DNA from: Acholoe squamosa
Lineage: Eukaryota > Annelida > Polychaeta > Phyllodocida > Polynoidae
Length of the DNA: 64,000 nucleotides
Direction: 5' to 3'
Assembly (NCBI GenBank): GCA_949317995.1
Contig: OX439038.1
Coordinates: 248,001 to 312,000, forward strand
Shown here: piece by piece, positions 38,401 through 45,620 of the stretch
How the letters are laid out: each line of letters begins with the position of its first letter
Numbering within the stretch: the first letter of the stretch is position 1
Notes under the pieces: generated by a model
What the model saw: the letters and a program-made list of their open reading frames with translations, nothing else
Database searches by the model: none
What the model was told of the DNA's origin: nothing
Translations under genes and position numbers: made by a program

Positions 38401-41400
38401 GTTTCTGGAAAAAGACTGTCAGAATTGGAACTGTGCTCCAGGACAGTGCAGTGTGAGAGCCTAGATGGGTTCTGTCTGACTGGACAAGCCAGAATTGATA
38501 CCTGATTTTGGTGAAACAGCCCCGGATTGGCCACACTGGGAGTGTACATTTTGGGGACTGGCTTGGGGCCAAAATGGCCACTGCCTCCATTTTCCCAGTC
38601 CAGATCAGGCTGTCAGTTGACTCAAAAATACAGTGGTTTGCATCACCGGGAAGCTGGCAACTTGAGTAATTTAATGGTGTTTAAATTGTCTTTATAATGG
38701 TACTAGAATAGGGATTGAATGTGGAATTTCTATAATATTTTCTGTCAGTGGATTTCCAGCCAGTGTGGGTCTTATCAGTCCCTGCCCACTGTGCACAGGC
38801 TGCACTGGTTCTCACACATTTCAGACCTTGCTTTACTTAATCTTAAATTAAATTTGATTGAATGATATTAGAGGGTAACCAATTACACCACTGTAAGCAC
38901 AACAGTTTGGTGATTCATAGGCTATATTCTGCATCAAAAGGAACTAAGATAAGTATTATAGATCATGCTGGAAAGTCAAAATTTTCTAAATGGCAGTGTG
39001 ATAAGCGGACCTGAAATTCTTGGATATTTTACTCAACTCTCCTATACTCTTTAGCTTTGGGCTAATTTGGGCTAATAGATAATAAATAGCTGATTAAAGA
39101 TTCTAAAAGTACAAACTTTTGTGGTTATCCCTTATAAGTTTACACAAATATTTAGTTTTGATATTTTCGGATTTAAGTCAAAAATCTTCTGAAATATATA
39201 CAATCTGTCCAGATATTTCATTCTTTCTCCCTTTATGGTAACTGATAATGTCTAAAGCTTTCAATAGAGGTTATTGACCAAGAATTAACAAAAATATCAG
39301 CATTTTATATTTCAAGGTCTTATAGAAATTAAGTCTGCGCACACCAATACCCCTTGAGAACTGATGAGATATTAAATCAATGACTGGACCTAGAGTAAAA
39401 TGACCTACAAATTCTGATTCCTTGGTTATTTTTACCCTTGATACATGAAAATAGTTAATGTTGACAGTGGAAAAGAGCCCTGAAATAGAAAATTATATTG
39501 ATTGATTTACTATAGTGACAGATAGGGACTCACGGGAGTGGGTACAGGGGTGTTATGTCAAGGTGAATATCGATGCCCCATTGACAATGCACTGAGACCG
39601 TGTATTGTACCCCTGCATTGAATAACCCGGGCCAAATCCGCACGATGACGTCATAGGTCTATCGCGCATGCGCAGCCTTTTTGAAACGTAAACATTCAAA
39701 ATGGTGGCAGTCAGCATTTCGCATTGGTGGTAGGTCAATTCTTATTGATTTTGAATGATATTGATGAAATATCGATTGATTTCCCACTCAAACACCTTGA
39801 CATAAATGTAAAGATGAACTCTGATCAGTTTGAGCCTCCTGTTTCTTCACTCGCGTGTTTTGCCCGCTCCGCACTCGGCCTACCGGCCTCGTGCGGAACG
39901 GGCAGGATACGCTCGTGAAGAAACGGTCAGCTCAAACTGCTCATCGTTCACCTTTACCATTTTATTCCTAGTCAGTGACTCAGTCGCTGACCGGACCCAG
40001 TCTAGGCACTTACCTAATATTTCAAGACTTTATCCCATTAAACCTATCTAATGATCAATGGATGGATCTTGAGAAAAGAAGTGGATTTGCTTTTTAAATG
40101 AAGTCTCTATGTCAATTTTAAGTGGAATTACGATCGGTCAAAGGTACCAAATCAGACCCAGAATTCTGCCATAGTTAAGAGTTTAATTTGGATCCAATTT
40201 TGTGATCAAGCAAGATGAATCCAAGGTAGACTAGATCACTAAAATGATTATTTTGGGCAATTTTCTTTTCAGATAAGCAAGATATACCCTCAAGAATGTA
40301 AATAATAATAATACATTTTATCATAATCAAACAATGTAAAAGCAAATTTTTGATGTCATCTTTTCCCTTGAACTGTGCGCTCTGACAGAACCACGGCAGA
40401 ATATCGCCTTTGACTCAGGATGTTTGAATGATCATAACTTCCATTTAAATTGACATAAAAACATCATTCAAAAAGCAAAACCACTTATTTGTATCACAGC
40501 TATCAATTTCTCATCATATAAAATGCATACAATAAGGTCTTAATTGATAGGTAAGTGCCCAACATGCGGGAGGTTGGGACAAGTGTCCAGAGATAATCTC
40601 TCTGAAAAAGTTTGCAGGGTCTGTCAAACATACTGCAGCCCCTTAGAAAAAGAAAAGGAAGACATTTTCTAGATCATTTTTAACCATAGAACAGGTGGGA
40701 ACCATTTATTTTTAGGTGCTCAGTGATCTTCTCATCATAAAATTGTTCTAAACTTTTGGTTGAACTTGAATGGGGTCAAAGGGCGAAGTTTCAAAGGCAA
40801 AATTCTCTGCATTCAATCTTGTACAAAATATATTCATTTTAAAGGTCTAGGCAAGCCTGTTAAAATGAGCCCTTGTCTGTAAAGATCTTCCAGTAAAGGG
40901 CTTCAGAATATGCTTGGAAAGAAAGGAGAGTTTAACACTACCAGTTTCAGCTTTATCACAGTTTCACACCTCCACTGCAGCAGACTCATGCTAGGCATGG
41001 CAGTGTCCTGAAGAGGGCGCCCCAGGCACTGTGCCTGCTGCAGCAGCCATTTCTGCCCAAGTTCTTCTGTCTGGGTATGGTCAACTTTGCCCCCACCCTG
41101 GAGGAGAACCTATAGAGATATTTGAATAATTCCAAATGCTATGATTGCCTACAACACCTCTAGTTTTAGTATCAGGCTATAATTTTGGTAAAAACAAATT
41201 ATCAATGATAAATATCAGAGGTTCAAAGTTAGGTTATGCTGAAAAACTGACTAAGTTGCTGATAGTCTCTAGCCACTATATAAGTGATGGAAAGTCATTA
41301 TTTTTCAATATAAATCAGTCTTATGTTCATTGATTTGTGCATGGCAGTGTTTGTGGGAAAGTAAGGTGTAGAGCAAGGTTGACCCTGAAATTTTGTCTAT

Positions 41401-43946
41401 GTCCACTTTCCTGGTCTTCAAAATTAGGAAAACGTCACAGAATATCTAAAATGAATTAATGATGTGATAATATAATATTTTCCCTACAAGGAAAACCTAA
41501 CGGCATCAAAATCCATTGACAATTCAATGACTTATGACCATTTATATTGAAGATGCCAAGTGTGCTTTTTTATCATTTTCTGTGAAAACTCCTTCTGACA
41601 GCCTGTACACAATCACCTCTTGTACAAAAACTACTACCGTAAATCCCCGGTCATAAGCCGTTTTTTTTTTGTATTTTGGGCCCAAACCGGCTTCTATTTT
41701 TTTTCCCAAACTCCCCCCCGGCTTATGACCGTTTTTTTTTTTACTATAGATTAAAGAGAAAATGGTAAAAATTTGACCCAAAAACCGGCTTTTATTTTTT
41801 TCCTGAACTCACCCCTCGGCTTTTGACCGGGGCCGGCTTGTGACCGGGAATTTACGGTACTGACATTAAGAAGATAAATCTAATTGATTCATAGAGGGAA
41901 AATGTTGGGCTTTGTTATGACAGGTGATAGATAGCTCTGTGATGACATTTTCAATTTCTTAGATTCTTGCCAGGACCCCATGTTCGGGCAGATTCAGGGC
42001 AATTCTCAGTGAAAAGCCTGTTCCAGACAGTATCTCAACATGATGGATTTTGCTATCAAACCCATATCAAACCCTAATAGAAACACATTTTTCGCACTTC
42101 TAGCATCCTAAAGTATTGATAAATTTAGTTTTTTGAAAAACAATTTTTAACCCCTTGCCATGCCTACTCATGCAGTGGAGGTATGTCATAGTTGGATCGG
42201 CGCCCAACTCACATACTTGTTGTGAGTTGGGCATACTGGGGCCTGAGTTTTTGAGATTGGATGCGCCTCCATTTTAGGCGCACTCTCCTATATTCATTCC
42301 TGCTTCAAATACAACATAACTTGTATTTTTGGGTATTTTAAAAATCCTGACATTCTTTACTGGAGAAATAACATGGCGGCCATGTTGGATTTTCGGACAT
42401 GCACTTGGTGAATTTACAGCTCATGTAGCTTTAGAAATATACTGAGATATGATTCAATTTTTTTAAATCATCTAGACATATACCTAAAGTTTACACAACA
42501 TTAATGATTTAGTTCAATTCTACTTTTAAGTTGTCAAACTAAGCACATGTAAACAATGCATGTGGTACTTCCGGTGCTACACGCCTACAGCATGCGACCA
42601 CTATCAATCTCAGCTACTTGTTAGTCTTGTATGAAGCTCTCTGAGACCCTATAACGTAGTGTCATTAGGGTCTCAGATCTGTGACTAGTATAAGTATGCC
42701 AGTGCCTACCCAGTCAGTAGGAATAACACCCCTGCACCCACTCCCGCTAGTCCCTATCTGTCACTATAGTAAATCAATCAATATGATTTTCTATTTTAGG
42801 GCTCTTTTCCACTGTCAACATGAACTATTTTCATGTACCAAGGGTAAAAATAACCAAGGAATTAGAATTTGTGGGTCATTTTACTCTAGATCCAGTCACT
42901 GATTTGATATCTTAACAGTTCTCAAAGGGTATTGGTGTGCCCAGACTGTAATTTCTATAAAACCTTGAAATATAAAATGCTGATATTTTTGTTAATTCTT
43001 GGTCAATTTTTACATTTGAGACCTCTATTGAAAGCTTAAGACATTATCAGTTACCATAGAGGGAGAAAGAATGAAATATCTGGACAGATTGTATATATTT
43101 TAGAAGAGTTATGACTTAAACCCGAAAATATCAAAACTAAATATTTGTGTAACTTTTTTAAATTTATATGAGATAACCACAAAAGTGTGTACTTTTAGGA
43201 TCTGTAATCAGCTATTTATTATCTATTAGCCCAAATTAGCCCAAAGCTAAAGAGTATAGGAGAGTTGAGTAAAAAATCCAAGAATTTCAGGTCTGCTTAT
43301 CACACTGCCATTTAGAAAATTTTGACTTTCCAACATGATCTATAATACTTATCTTAGTTCCTTTTGATGCAAAATATAGCCCATTAATCCCCAAACTGTT
43401 GTGCTTACAGTGATGTAACTGGTTACGCTCTATGATCGTTCAATCAAATTTAATTTGAGATTAAGTAAAGTAAGGTCTGAAATGTGTGAGAACCAGTGCA
43501 GCCTGTGCACAGTGGGCAGGGACTGATAAGAGCCACACTGGGTGGAAATCCACTGACAGAAAATATTATAGAAATTCCACATTCAATCCCTTATAACTTC
43601 TGTTCTAGTAACACTATGAAGACAATTTAAACACCATTAAATTACTCAAGTTGCCAGCTTCCCGGTGATGTAAAATTATCCGGGTAAATCCAAAATAAAA
43701 GTTTGGCATGTTAATGATGTTTTCCCTACAGTCACTGAGTCAGTGACACTGACAGTCAAGTCACAGTGGGATTTTTGCCAAAATGCATAAACCAAACACC
43801 ACAACTCCCCTTCCTGCACTTACACTGCCTCCTAGGCTTTGTTTTCTGCTACATCCTTCAAGATTTTTGCGAGCAGCATTCCTAAATCGGAGTAAATTCT
43901 GCCAAGATTTGCCGTAGCAGAAGACTTGTTGCCTGAAAGCCGCCAT
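23396..43946 (-). CDS. RMDN1: RMDN1-A: complete RMDN1 gene, nine exons, 305 residues
   Basis: Regulator of microtubule dynamics protein 1: a TPR-like helical-repeat protein of a family (founder RMD-1 in C. elegans) that binds microtubules and acts in chromosome segregation; the vertebrate protein is also found at mitochondria. Coding exons: 43946-43824, 32771-32672, 31750-31494, 27380-27291, 27037-26982, 26307-26220, 25803-25773, 25500-25367, 23434-23396. All phases agree, all borders are GT-AG, and the sum is 305 codons plus stop. Residues 1-41 are basic and Arg-rich like a mitochondrial presequence. Residues 45-65 are hydrophobic. The family core follows, with QWRLGRA, EHVKKAL, WYAILL, EGTK, KAIELRPNDAT, MPWYQRK, SPPTSTY and EPNFYSKNLMMLGKTYLRLG. 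Exons 3-9 are certain by family match. Exons 1 and 2 rest on phase, splice sites, composition and length. Confidence 0.88.
23766..25351. repeat. 35-bp minisatellite in intron 8 of RMDN1-A
   Basis: About 45 copies of catggcttcaactgtagctc plus caacagaagccacat. Variants include catcatgg/catcaggg, gaagcc/gaggcc and single-base changes. The array stops about 15 bases short of the donor of exon 8 at 25366, so it fills nearly the whole exon-side end of the intron. Confidence 0.95.
25367..25500 (-). CDS. RMDN1: RMDN1-A exon 8 (EPNFYSKNLMMLGKTYLRLG)
   Basis: This is the most conserved part of the family: the human protein reads DPNFYSKNLLLLGKTYLKL here. The exon ends with HQYPVKTEDDKA. Acceptor CTTGTAG, donor GTGAGT, 134 bases. 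Confidence 0.93.
25773..25803 (-). CDS. RMDN1: RMDN1-A exon 7 (31-base micro-exon)
   Basis: The exon encodes ALQYFERAET plus one base of a split codon and matches the ALxxFxxAE segment of the family. Acceptor TGTTTCAAG, donor GTAAGT. It is short enough for ORF-based annotation to miss. Confidence 0.88.
26220..26307 (-). CDS. RMDN1: RMDN1-A exon 6 (MPWYQRK)
   Basis: The exon completes the split Trp and encodes CFLFADMPWYQRKVAA then SPPTSTYDE, against WCYTFAEMPWYQRR and TPPSSTYEK in human RMDN1. This segment separates RMDN1 from RMDN2/3, which have LSWLEKK-type sequence here. Acceptor TTGACAG, donor GTAAGT. Confidence 0.93.
26405..26688. repeat. 31-bp array in intron 5 of RMDN1-A, left block
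   Basis: Nine copies of gattacaatataagccaca plus ccctgtgttaaa, alternating with a tgcaccttg form. The ataagccacaccctg motif matches ataaggcgcaccctgagtta at 58155-58175, so the array derives from a TATAAG-type MITE. Confidence 0.92.
26689..26805. mobile_element. Insertion interrupting the 31-bp array
   Basis: About 115 bases (tgattgattgatttgtgttt then tacagcactttagcggcact) break an otherwise regular array that resumes at about 26806. The flanking array copies both read cttgtgttaa/caccttgtgttaa. It looks like a short dispersed element, perhaps a SINE fragment. Family unassigned. Confidence 0.45.
26806..26885. repeat. 31-bp array in intron 5, right block
   Basis: About 2.5 further copies of the same unit follow the insertion. 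The last decays into ttacattatagggcacaccc. Confidence 0.85.
26982..27037 (-). CDS. RMDN1: RMDN1-A exon 5 (KAIELRPNDATSVHLLGY)
   Basis: This 56-base exon is in phase with exon 6 through a split Trp codon. Human RMDN1 has KAIELNPKDATSIHLMGIW here. Acceptor TTCTGCAG, donor GTGAGT. Confidence 0.92.
27291..27380 (-). CDS. RMDN1: RMDN1-A exon 4 (WYAILLDGVGELEGTK)
   Basis: This 90-base phase 0-0 exon ends NAFLVKDHFM. Acceptor TTACAG, donor GTGAGT. Just upstream in the transcript (27440-27415) lies a tandem copy of its acceptor and first codons. Confidence 0.93.
27382..27475 (-). repeat. Duplicated 3' splice site upstream of exon 4
   Basis: The intron-exon junction of exon 4 is repeated 59 bases upstream in the transcript (decoy AG at 27440, true AG at 27381). 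The decoy encodes WYAILLDSVGTY and then a stop. Confidence 0.85.
27476..27812. other. Intron 3 sequence before the 51-bp array
   Basis: Unique sequence. Open frames here have no family match and no repeat structure was seen. Confidence 0.5.
27813..31031. repeat. 51-bp minisatellite in intron 3 of RMDN1-A, about 63 copies
   Basis: The unit is ctccttgactacatacagtt, ggacagtacagtaaactgga, tacatgtagcg. The 51-bp length is a multiple of three and the plus strand of the unit lacks stops in one frame, which creates an uninterrupted 1087-codon frame antisense to RMDN1. Variant blocks ggacagtaca/ggacggggca alternate along the array. The even divergence and intron position argue against a coding role. 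Confidence 0.97.
31032..31493. other. Intron 3 sequence next to exon 3
   Basis: Unique AT-rich sequence with no feature recognised. Confidence 0.5.
31494..31750 (-). CDS. RMDN1: RMDN1-A exon 3 (QWRLGRA helical core)
   Basis: The exon encodes a split Glu codon, then a segment starting MSPHEKLIVEADRLYDDN and ending DDNSFAAHK. Human RMDN1 has ILEQADYLYESGE and LLWRLARA in this part. Acceptor ATTCACAG, donor GTATAA. The Met is internal in the nine-exon model. Confidence 0.93.
31791..31912 (-). repeat. Truncated tandem copy of exon 3 and its acceptor
   Basis: This segment repeats 31677-31790: the first part of exon 3, the acceptor and the intron next to it. The decoy AG is at 31878, 127 bases upstream of the true one. 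A further 13-base internal repeat (agcttctcatgtg) puts a stop after eight codons (MSPHEKLT). Confidence 0.88.
31913..32671. other. Intron 2 of RMDN1-A
   Basis: Mostly unique. A splice-like segment near 32440-32490 reads open on the minus strand, but its phases do not fit exons 2 and 3. No repeat element was recognised. Confidence 0.45.
32672..32771 (-). CDS. RMDN1: RMDN1-A exon 2 (hydrophobic segment)
   Basis: The exon encodes IGHVTPRLALGLAVPFVP, then TVHAFWGKKTTEPVI, and one base of the Glu codon shared with exon 3. Acceptor TTACTTCCAG, donor GTAAGT, entry phase 0, exit phase 1, as needed. The hydrophobic stretch is a plausible membrane anchor in the place where human RMDN1 has its moderately hydrophobic LLLSALSYLG region. 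Confidence 0.75.
33242..33572. mobile_element. Palindromic MITE-like element in intron 1
   Basis: Two arms of 98 bases (33242-33339 and 33475-33572) are imperfect reverse complements, for example ggattcatgcagctctcagt against the complement of gggagctgcgtgaatcc. The spacer is 135 bases. No target duplication was identified. Confidence 0.65.
33573..33811. other. Intron 1 sequence
   Basis: Unique sequence between two MITEs. Nothing recognised. Confidence 0.4.
33812..34123. mobile_element. MITE copy 1 with 8-bp target duplication
   Basis: The element is 33820-34115, flanked by gcttatta at 33812-33819 and 34116-34123. It shares its whole length, from gctaaaagctaaatggtaaa to ttaccttaaaagc, with copy 2 at 35868. 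Subterminal inverted repeats ggtaaatga...tcatttacc lie about 14 bases inside each end. An 8-bp duplication suggests hAT, although the outer ends do not carry the usual CAGGG. Confidence 0.8.
34121..36720 (-). mobile_element. DIRS-like retroelement fossil: gag-type ORF1 and leader
   Basis: On the minus strand, about 35340-34120, is a gag-type region: a Gln/Pro/Gly-rich low-complexity N-terminus, a Pro-Tyr stretch, an acidic run, a basic patch and a helical domain with DKRVADLVDGAF, YPQPVNV and VKKLQGFILTAIV. This order and the YPxPxN pattern resemble ORF1 of tyrosine-recombinase (DIRS-type) retrotransposons. Upstream is a leader with diverged repeats of about 190 bp (copies at about 35410 and 35597, each with ctatgtgtacc and tgacctactctgagagtag). 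It looks broken, with about two breaks and no reverse transcriptase, RNase H or recombinase part in the window. The still-readable domain suggests moderate age. A MITE sits in the leader and another abuts the 3' side. Outer limits are approximate. Confidence 0.55.
35860..36216. mobile_element. MITE copy 2 with 8-bp target duplication
   Basis: The element is 35868-36208, flanked by gcagaaca at 35860-35867 and 36209-36216. It is the same family as copy 1 at 33820, about 45 bases longer because of an internal stretch with ggggcagagccccccaa. Near the ends it keeps a perfect ggtaaatgacgggggacc and its reverse complement. It inserted into the leader of the gag-type fossil. Confidence 0.85.
36721..38640. 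other. Intron 1 sequence with small local repeats
   Basis: It contains gcatgcgcggcctggc twice in tandem (36755-36790, NRF-1-like), a C run and a G run near 37410-37500, a tggacaaaggagagt motif twice (37652, 37791), three diverged copies of about 50 bp around ggccaggacatcgctaagcc (37885-37995), and two copies of about 60 bp around gggaactgcgggaggctgcg (38225-38330). No exon could be supported. Confidence 0.5.
39646..39705. promoter_or_regulatory. CRE, NRF-1 and YY1-like motif cluster
   Basis: TGACGTCA (39646-39653) is followed by GCGCATGCGC (39664-39673) and AAAATGGTGGC (about 39698). CRE, NRF-1 and YY1 motifs together are usual for CpG-type metazoan promoters. The cluster lies just inside the left arm of the inverted repeat. 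No gene start was found beside it. Confidence 0.4.
39802..39964. repeat. Imperfect 80-bp-arm hairpin
   Basis: The sequence from 39802 to about 39882 pairs with 39883-39964: cagtttgag, gtttcttcac, gcccgctccgcac and cggcc each meet their complements. The tip is GC-rich (cggcctaccggcc). It could be a MITE or a structured RNA segment. Confidence 0.75.
40005..40559. mobile_element. Nested MITE with GGCACTTACC ends
   Basis: The outer ends GGCACTTACC (40005-40014) and GGTAAGTGCC (40550-40559) are exact complements. Homology continues inward for about 200 bases (ttttgctttttgaatga-type and atgtcaatttaaatgg-type blocks, then gaattctgcc near the middle). No clear target duplication. Confidence 0.65.
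40942..41109 (-). other. Possible phase 0-0 cassette exon in RMDN1-A intron 1
   Basis: On the minus strand 56 codons are open between an AG acceptor (CTCTATAG) and a GTAGTG donor. The text starts VLLQGGGKVDHTQTEELG and ends ETVIKLKL. It is locally GC-richer than its surroundings. Both borders are phase 0, as is the exon 1/exon 2 junction, so inclusion would keep the frame. The family protein does not need it, since length fits without it. I do not recognise the sequence. Confidence 0.25.
41635..41859. mobile_element. TACCGTA-family MITE, 225 bp
   Basis: The ends are TACCGTAAATCCCCGGTCAT and TGACCGGGAATTTACGGTA. Internal cataagccg/cggcttatgacc motifs repeat. It is the same family plan as the elements at 22640 and 45240, with CCGGTCATAAG in place of CCGCGTATAAG. 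Confidence 0.85.
42202..42232. repeat. Perfect 12-bp-arm palindrome
   Basis: GCCCAACTCACA and TGTGAGTTGGGC are separated by 7 bases. It lies in the spacer of the 5-kb inverted repeat. Confidence 0.75.
42371..42385. promoter_or_regulatory. YY1-like dyad ACATGGCGGCCATGT
   Basis: A near-perfect palindrome with an ATGGCGGC/GCCGCCAT-type core on both strands. A motif observation only. Confidence 0.25.
43824..43946 (-). CDS. RMDN1: RMDN1-A exon 1 (basic N-terminus)
   Basis: The exon encodes 41 residues from MAAFRQQVFCYGKSW to SRKQSLGGS, with no acidic residue before Glu30 and many Arg/Lys, as in a mitochondrial presequence. The ATG lies in CAAGATGGCGGC. Donor CAGTGTAAGT, exit phase 0, which fits exon 2. 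Joined to exon 2 it gives an N-terminus of the family's length. Its link to exon 2 spans an 11-kb intron and is inferred. Confidence 0.65.
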
Positions 43947-44060
43947 CTTGGACCTCTTTCTCCCTCCGCTGTCAGTGAGTGAAGAGTTTCTTCCGGGACA
44001 TGTGTAAGCAGTACAAGAAATGTGAGTCGGGTGCGGTCAGATTTCAGGGGGAGTGGCGGA
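43941..44060 (-). promoter_or_regulatory. Promoter region of RMDN1-A
   Basis: There is no TATA box. A YY1 motif (CAAGATGGCGGC) overlaps the start codon and an ETS motif (CCGGAAGAAAC, minus strand, about 43986-43996) lies 45 bases upstream. YY1 at the ATG with a nearby ETS site is a common arrangement for housekeeping and mitochondrial genes. Confidence 0.5.
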
Positions 44061-45239
44061 ATTCTTCTCGTTTTACACCAAACGACGGACTCTGATCGTG
44101 TCAGGGAACGTTATTTAACAGTGTTTCTGCCTTGAATAGAGTCCAGACTTTTGAAAAAGCCCCAAAACGCTGCAGATTTGAGCTAGTTTCACTAACCGGA
44201 TGTGGTAATATGTGCAGCGGTGAAAACACAAACAAGTTACAAGGTGCATGGATGACAACAATCAACATGAGTGGATGATTTGATGAGTGTATGTCAGCAC
44301 ATATTGACATACGTATAGTGACAGTGTGTGACCTTATCGATGCTGATCGTGTGGGGGTATATTCCGACTGCTAGGTTAACACTGGCAGTGACTGTGTGAA
44401 CGTGGTTGTTGTAAAGTGCCACGCCTACTCCCTTCAAACACACAGGAATCAGGAATTAATTTGCTCCAAACTTCAGTTGAAGGGGTGAGACACATCTGCA
44501 CATTATTGGCTCGTGTTAAAGCTTAATGGTGTCAAATATCATACCACTGATGTGGACCTAGATAGGCACTTCAACAAAAATTTTAAAATGAATACAAAAA
44601 GATCTTTTTAGTCACATTCCATTAAGCTCATTCAGACATTTCCAAAACTTTTGGAATTAAGATTCTATCTTGTCTAGAACCAGAGATATTAGAAAAATGG
44701 TGTCCGAAATTCTGAGGCAAGTAGCATAATAGAAATGGTAGGAAATGTGTTTCAGTTTTTGTGATGTGAATTCAGGACATAAACACTATTTTATCCATAA
44801 AATTGTCAATTTCCAATGGATTAACTTGAAATTTTCAGGACTTATCAGTGGTGAGGAGATCATAACATAACCTATCCAATATCATGGTTTGACCTTCACA
44901 TGACCTTTCAGTGACCTTGAGGTGACCTTGAAAAGCCCTTCCGGAGCTTTAACTCCTTTCTGGGAATTTATATTTCAATAGAAAACAAGATTTAAAGAGC
45001 CTTAGAGTTAAGTCCCATCAGTTTATTAAAGATTCTATTATAATTCTAATAAAAGATGTCAGTTGACCTAGTTTTTTGACCTACTTAGTGAAGCAGTACA
45101 TTTGACCTTACCACAGGGTCATACAGCTCAATACAGAGCGATTAATCACTCCCCATGGATCATTAGATTAAACCTGCAATTTACCCATACCATATTATGA
45201 TTCTAATACTATTACTCTGTAAAAAAGTGTTAAGTGACC
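44061..45239. other. Intergenic, upstream of RMDN1-A
   Basis: Unique sequence apart from the DR5 half-site cluster. Open frames here are short and unconvincing. Confidence 0.5.
44890..44928 (-). promoter_or_regulatory. Four AGGTCA half-sites at DR5 spacing
   Basis: TGACCT occurs at 44890, 44901, 44912 and 44923, each separated by exactly 5 bases. On the minus strand this is four perfect AGGTCA direct repeats spaced by 5, the arrangement bound by RAR/RXR. It lies about 950 bases upstream of the RMDN1-A start codon. It might instead be an 11-bp microrepeat without function. Confidence 0.45.
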
Positions 45240-45476
45240 TACCGTAAACTCCCGCGTATAAGACGCGTCCTCTATGCCAAACAAATGCCTTGTGCGTCTT
45301 ATAGGATGTACTGAAATTGGGGGTGCGTCTTATACGAGGGGTAATTTTACTATAGAAATGTACTAATCTTACAAATTCCATCCTTAAAATGTGCGTCTTA
45401 TACGCGAAAATGCCTTTGCTGAGTTTGGGGTGCATCTTATACGCGCAATGCGTCTTCTACGCGGGAGATTACGGTA
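45240..45476. mobile_element. TACCGTA-family MITE, 237 bp
   Basis: The inverted ends run about 27 bases (TACCGTAAACTCCCGCGTAT; right end CGCGGGAGATTACGGTA). Four internal cttata/tataag units precede gcg. This copy preserves once the sequence that is tandemly amplified at 20690-22213. TA flanks suggest TA target sites. Confidence 0.88.
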
Positions 45477-45620
45477 GTTTCTTGACCTAATAACCAAAAT
45501 GGTCTTTTGATAGCTTTTACCCAGCCGTACACTCAACTGGTCCATAAATTAGTAATTTGTTTTATTGATCCTCTGTCTATACTTAAACTGGATATAATTT
45601 GTTTATGTGTGCGTTTCTCC

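Larger units (their letters stand above)
38641..43670. repeat. 5-kb inverted-repeat structure in intron 1
   Basis: The left arm 38641-39556 and right arm 42723-43670 are reverse complements for over 900 bases, with few substitutions and small indels (for example accgggaagctggcaacttg against the complement near 43640). The 3.2-kb spacer holds a hairpin, a nested 555-bp MITE, a TACCGTA-family MITE, a promoter-like cluster and one open exon-like segment. No target duplication or transposase was found. A long-TIR transposon, a foldback element and an inverted segmental duplication all fit. Confidence 0.85.
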
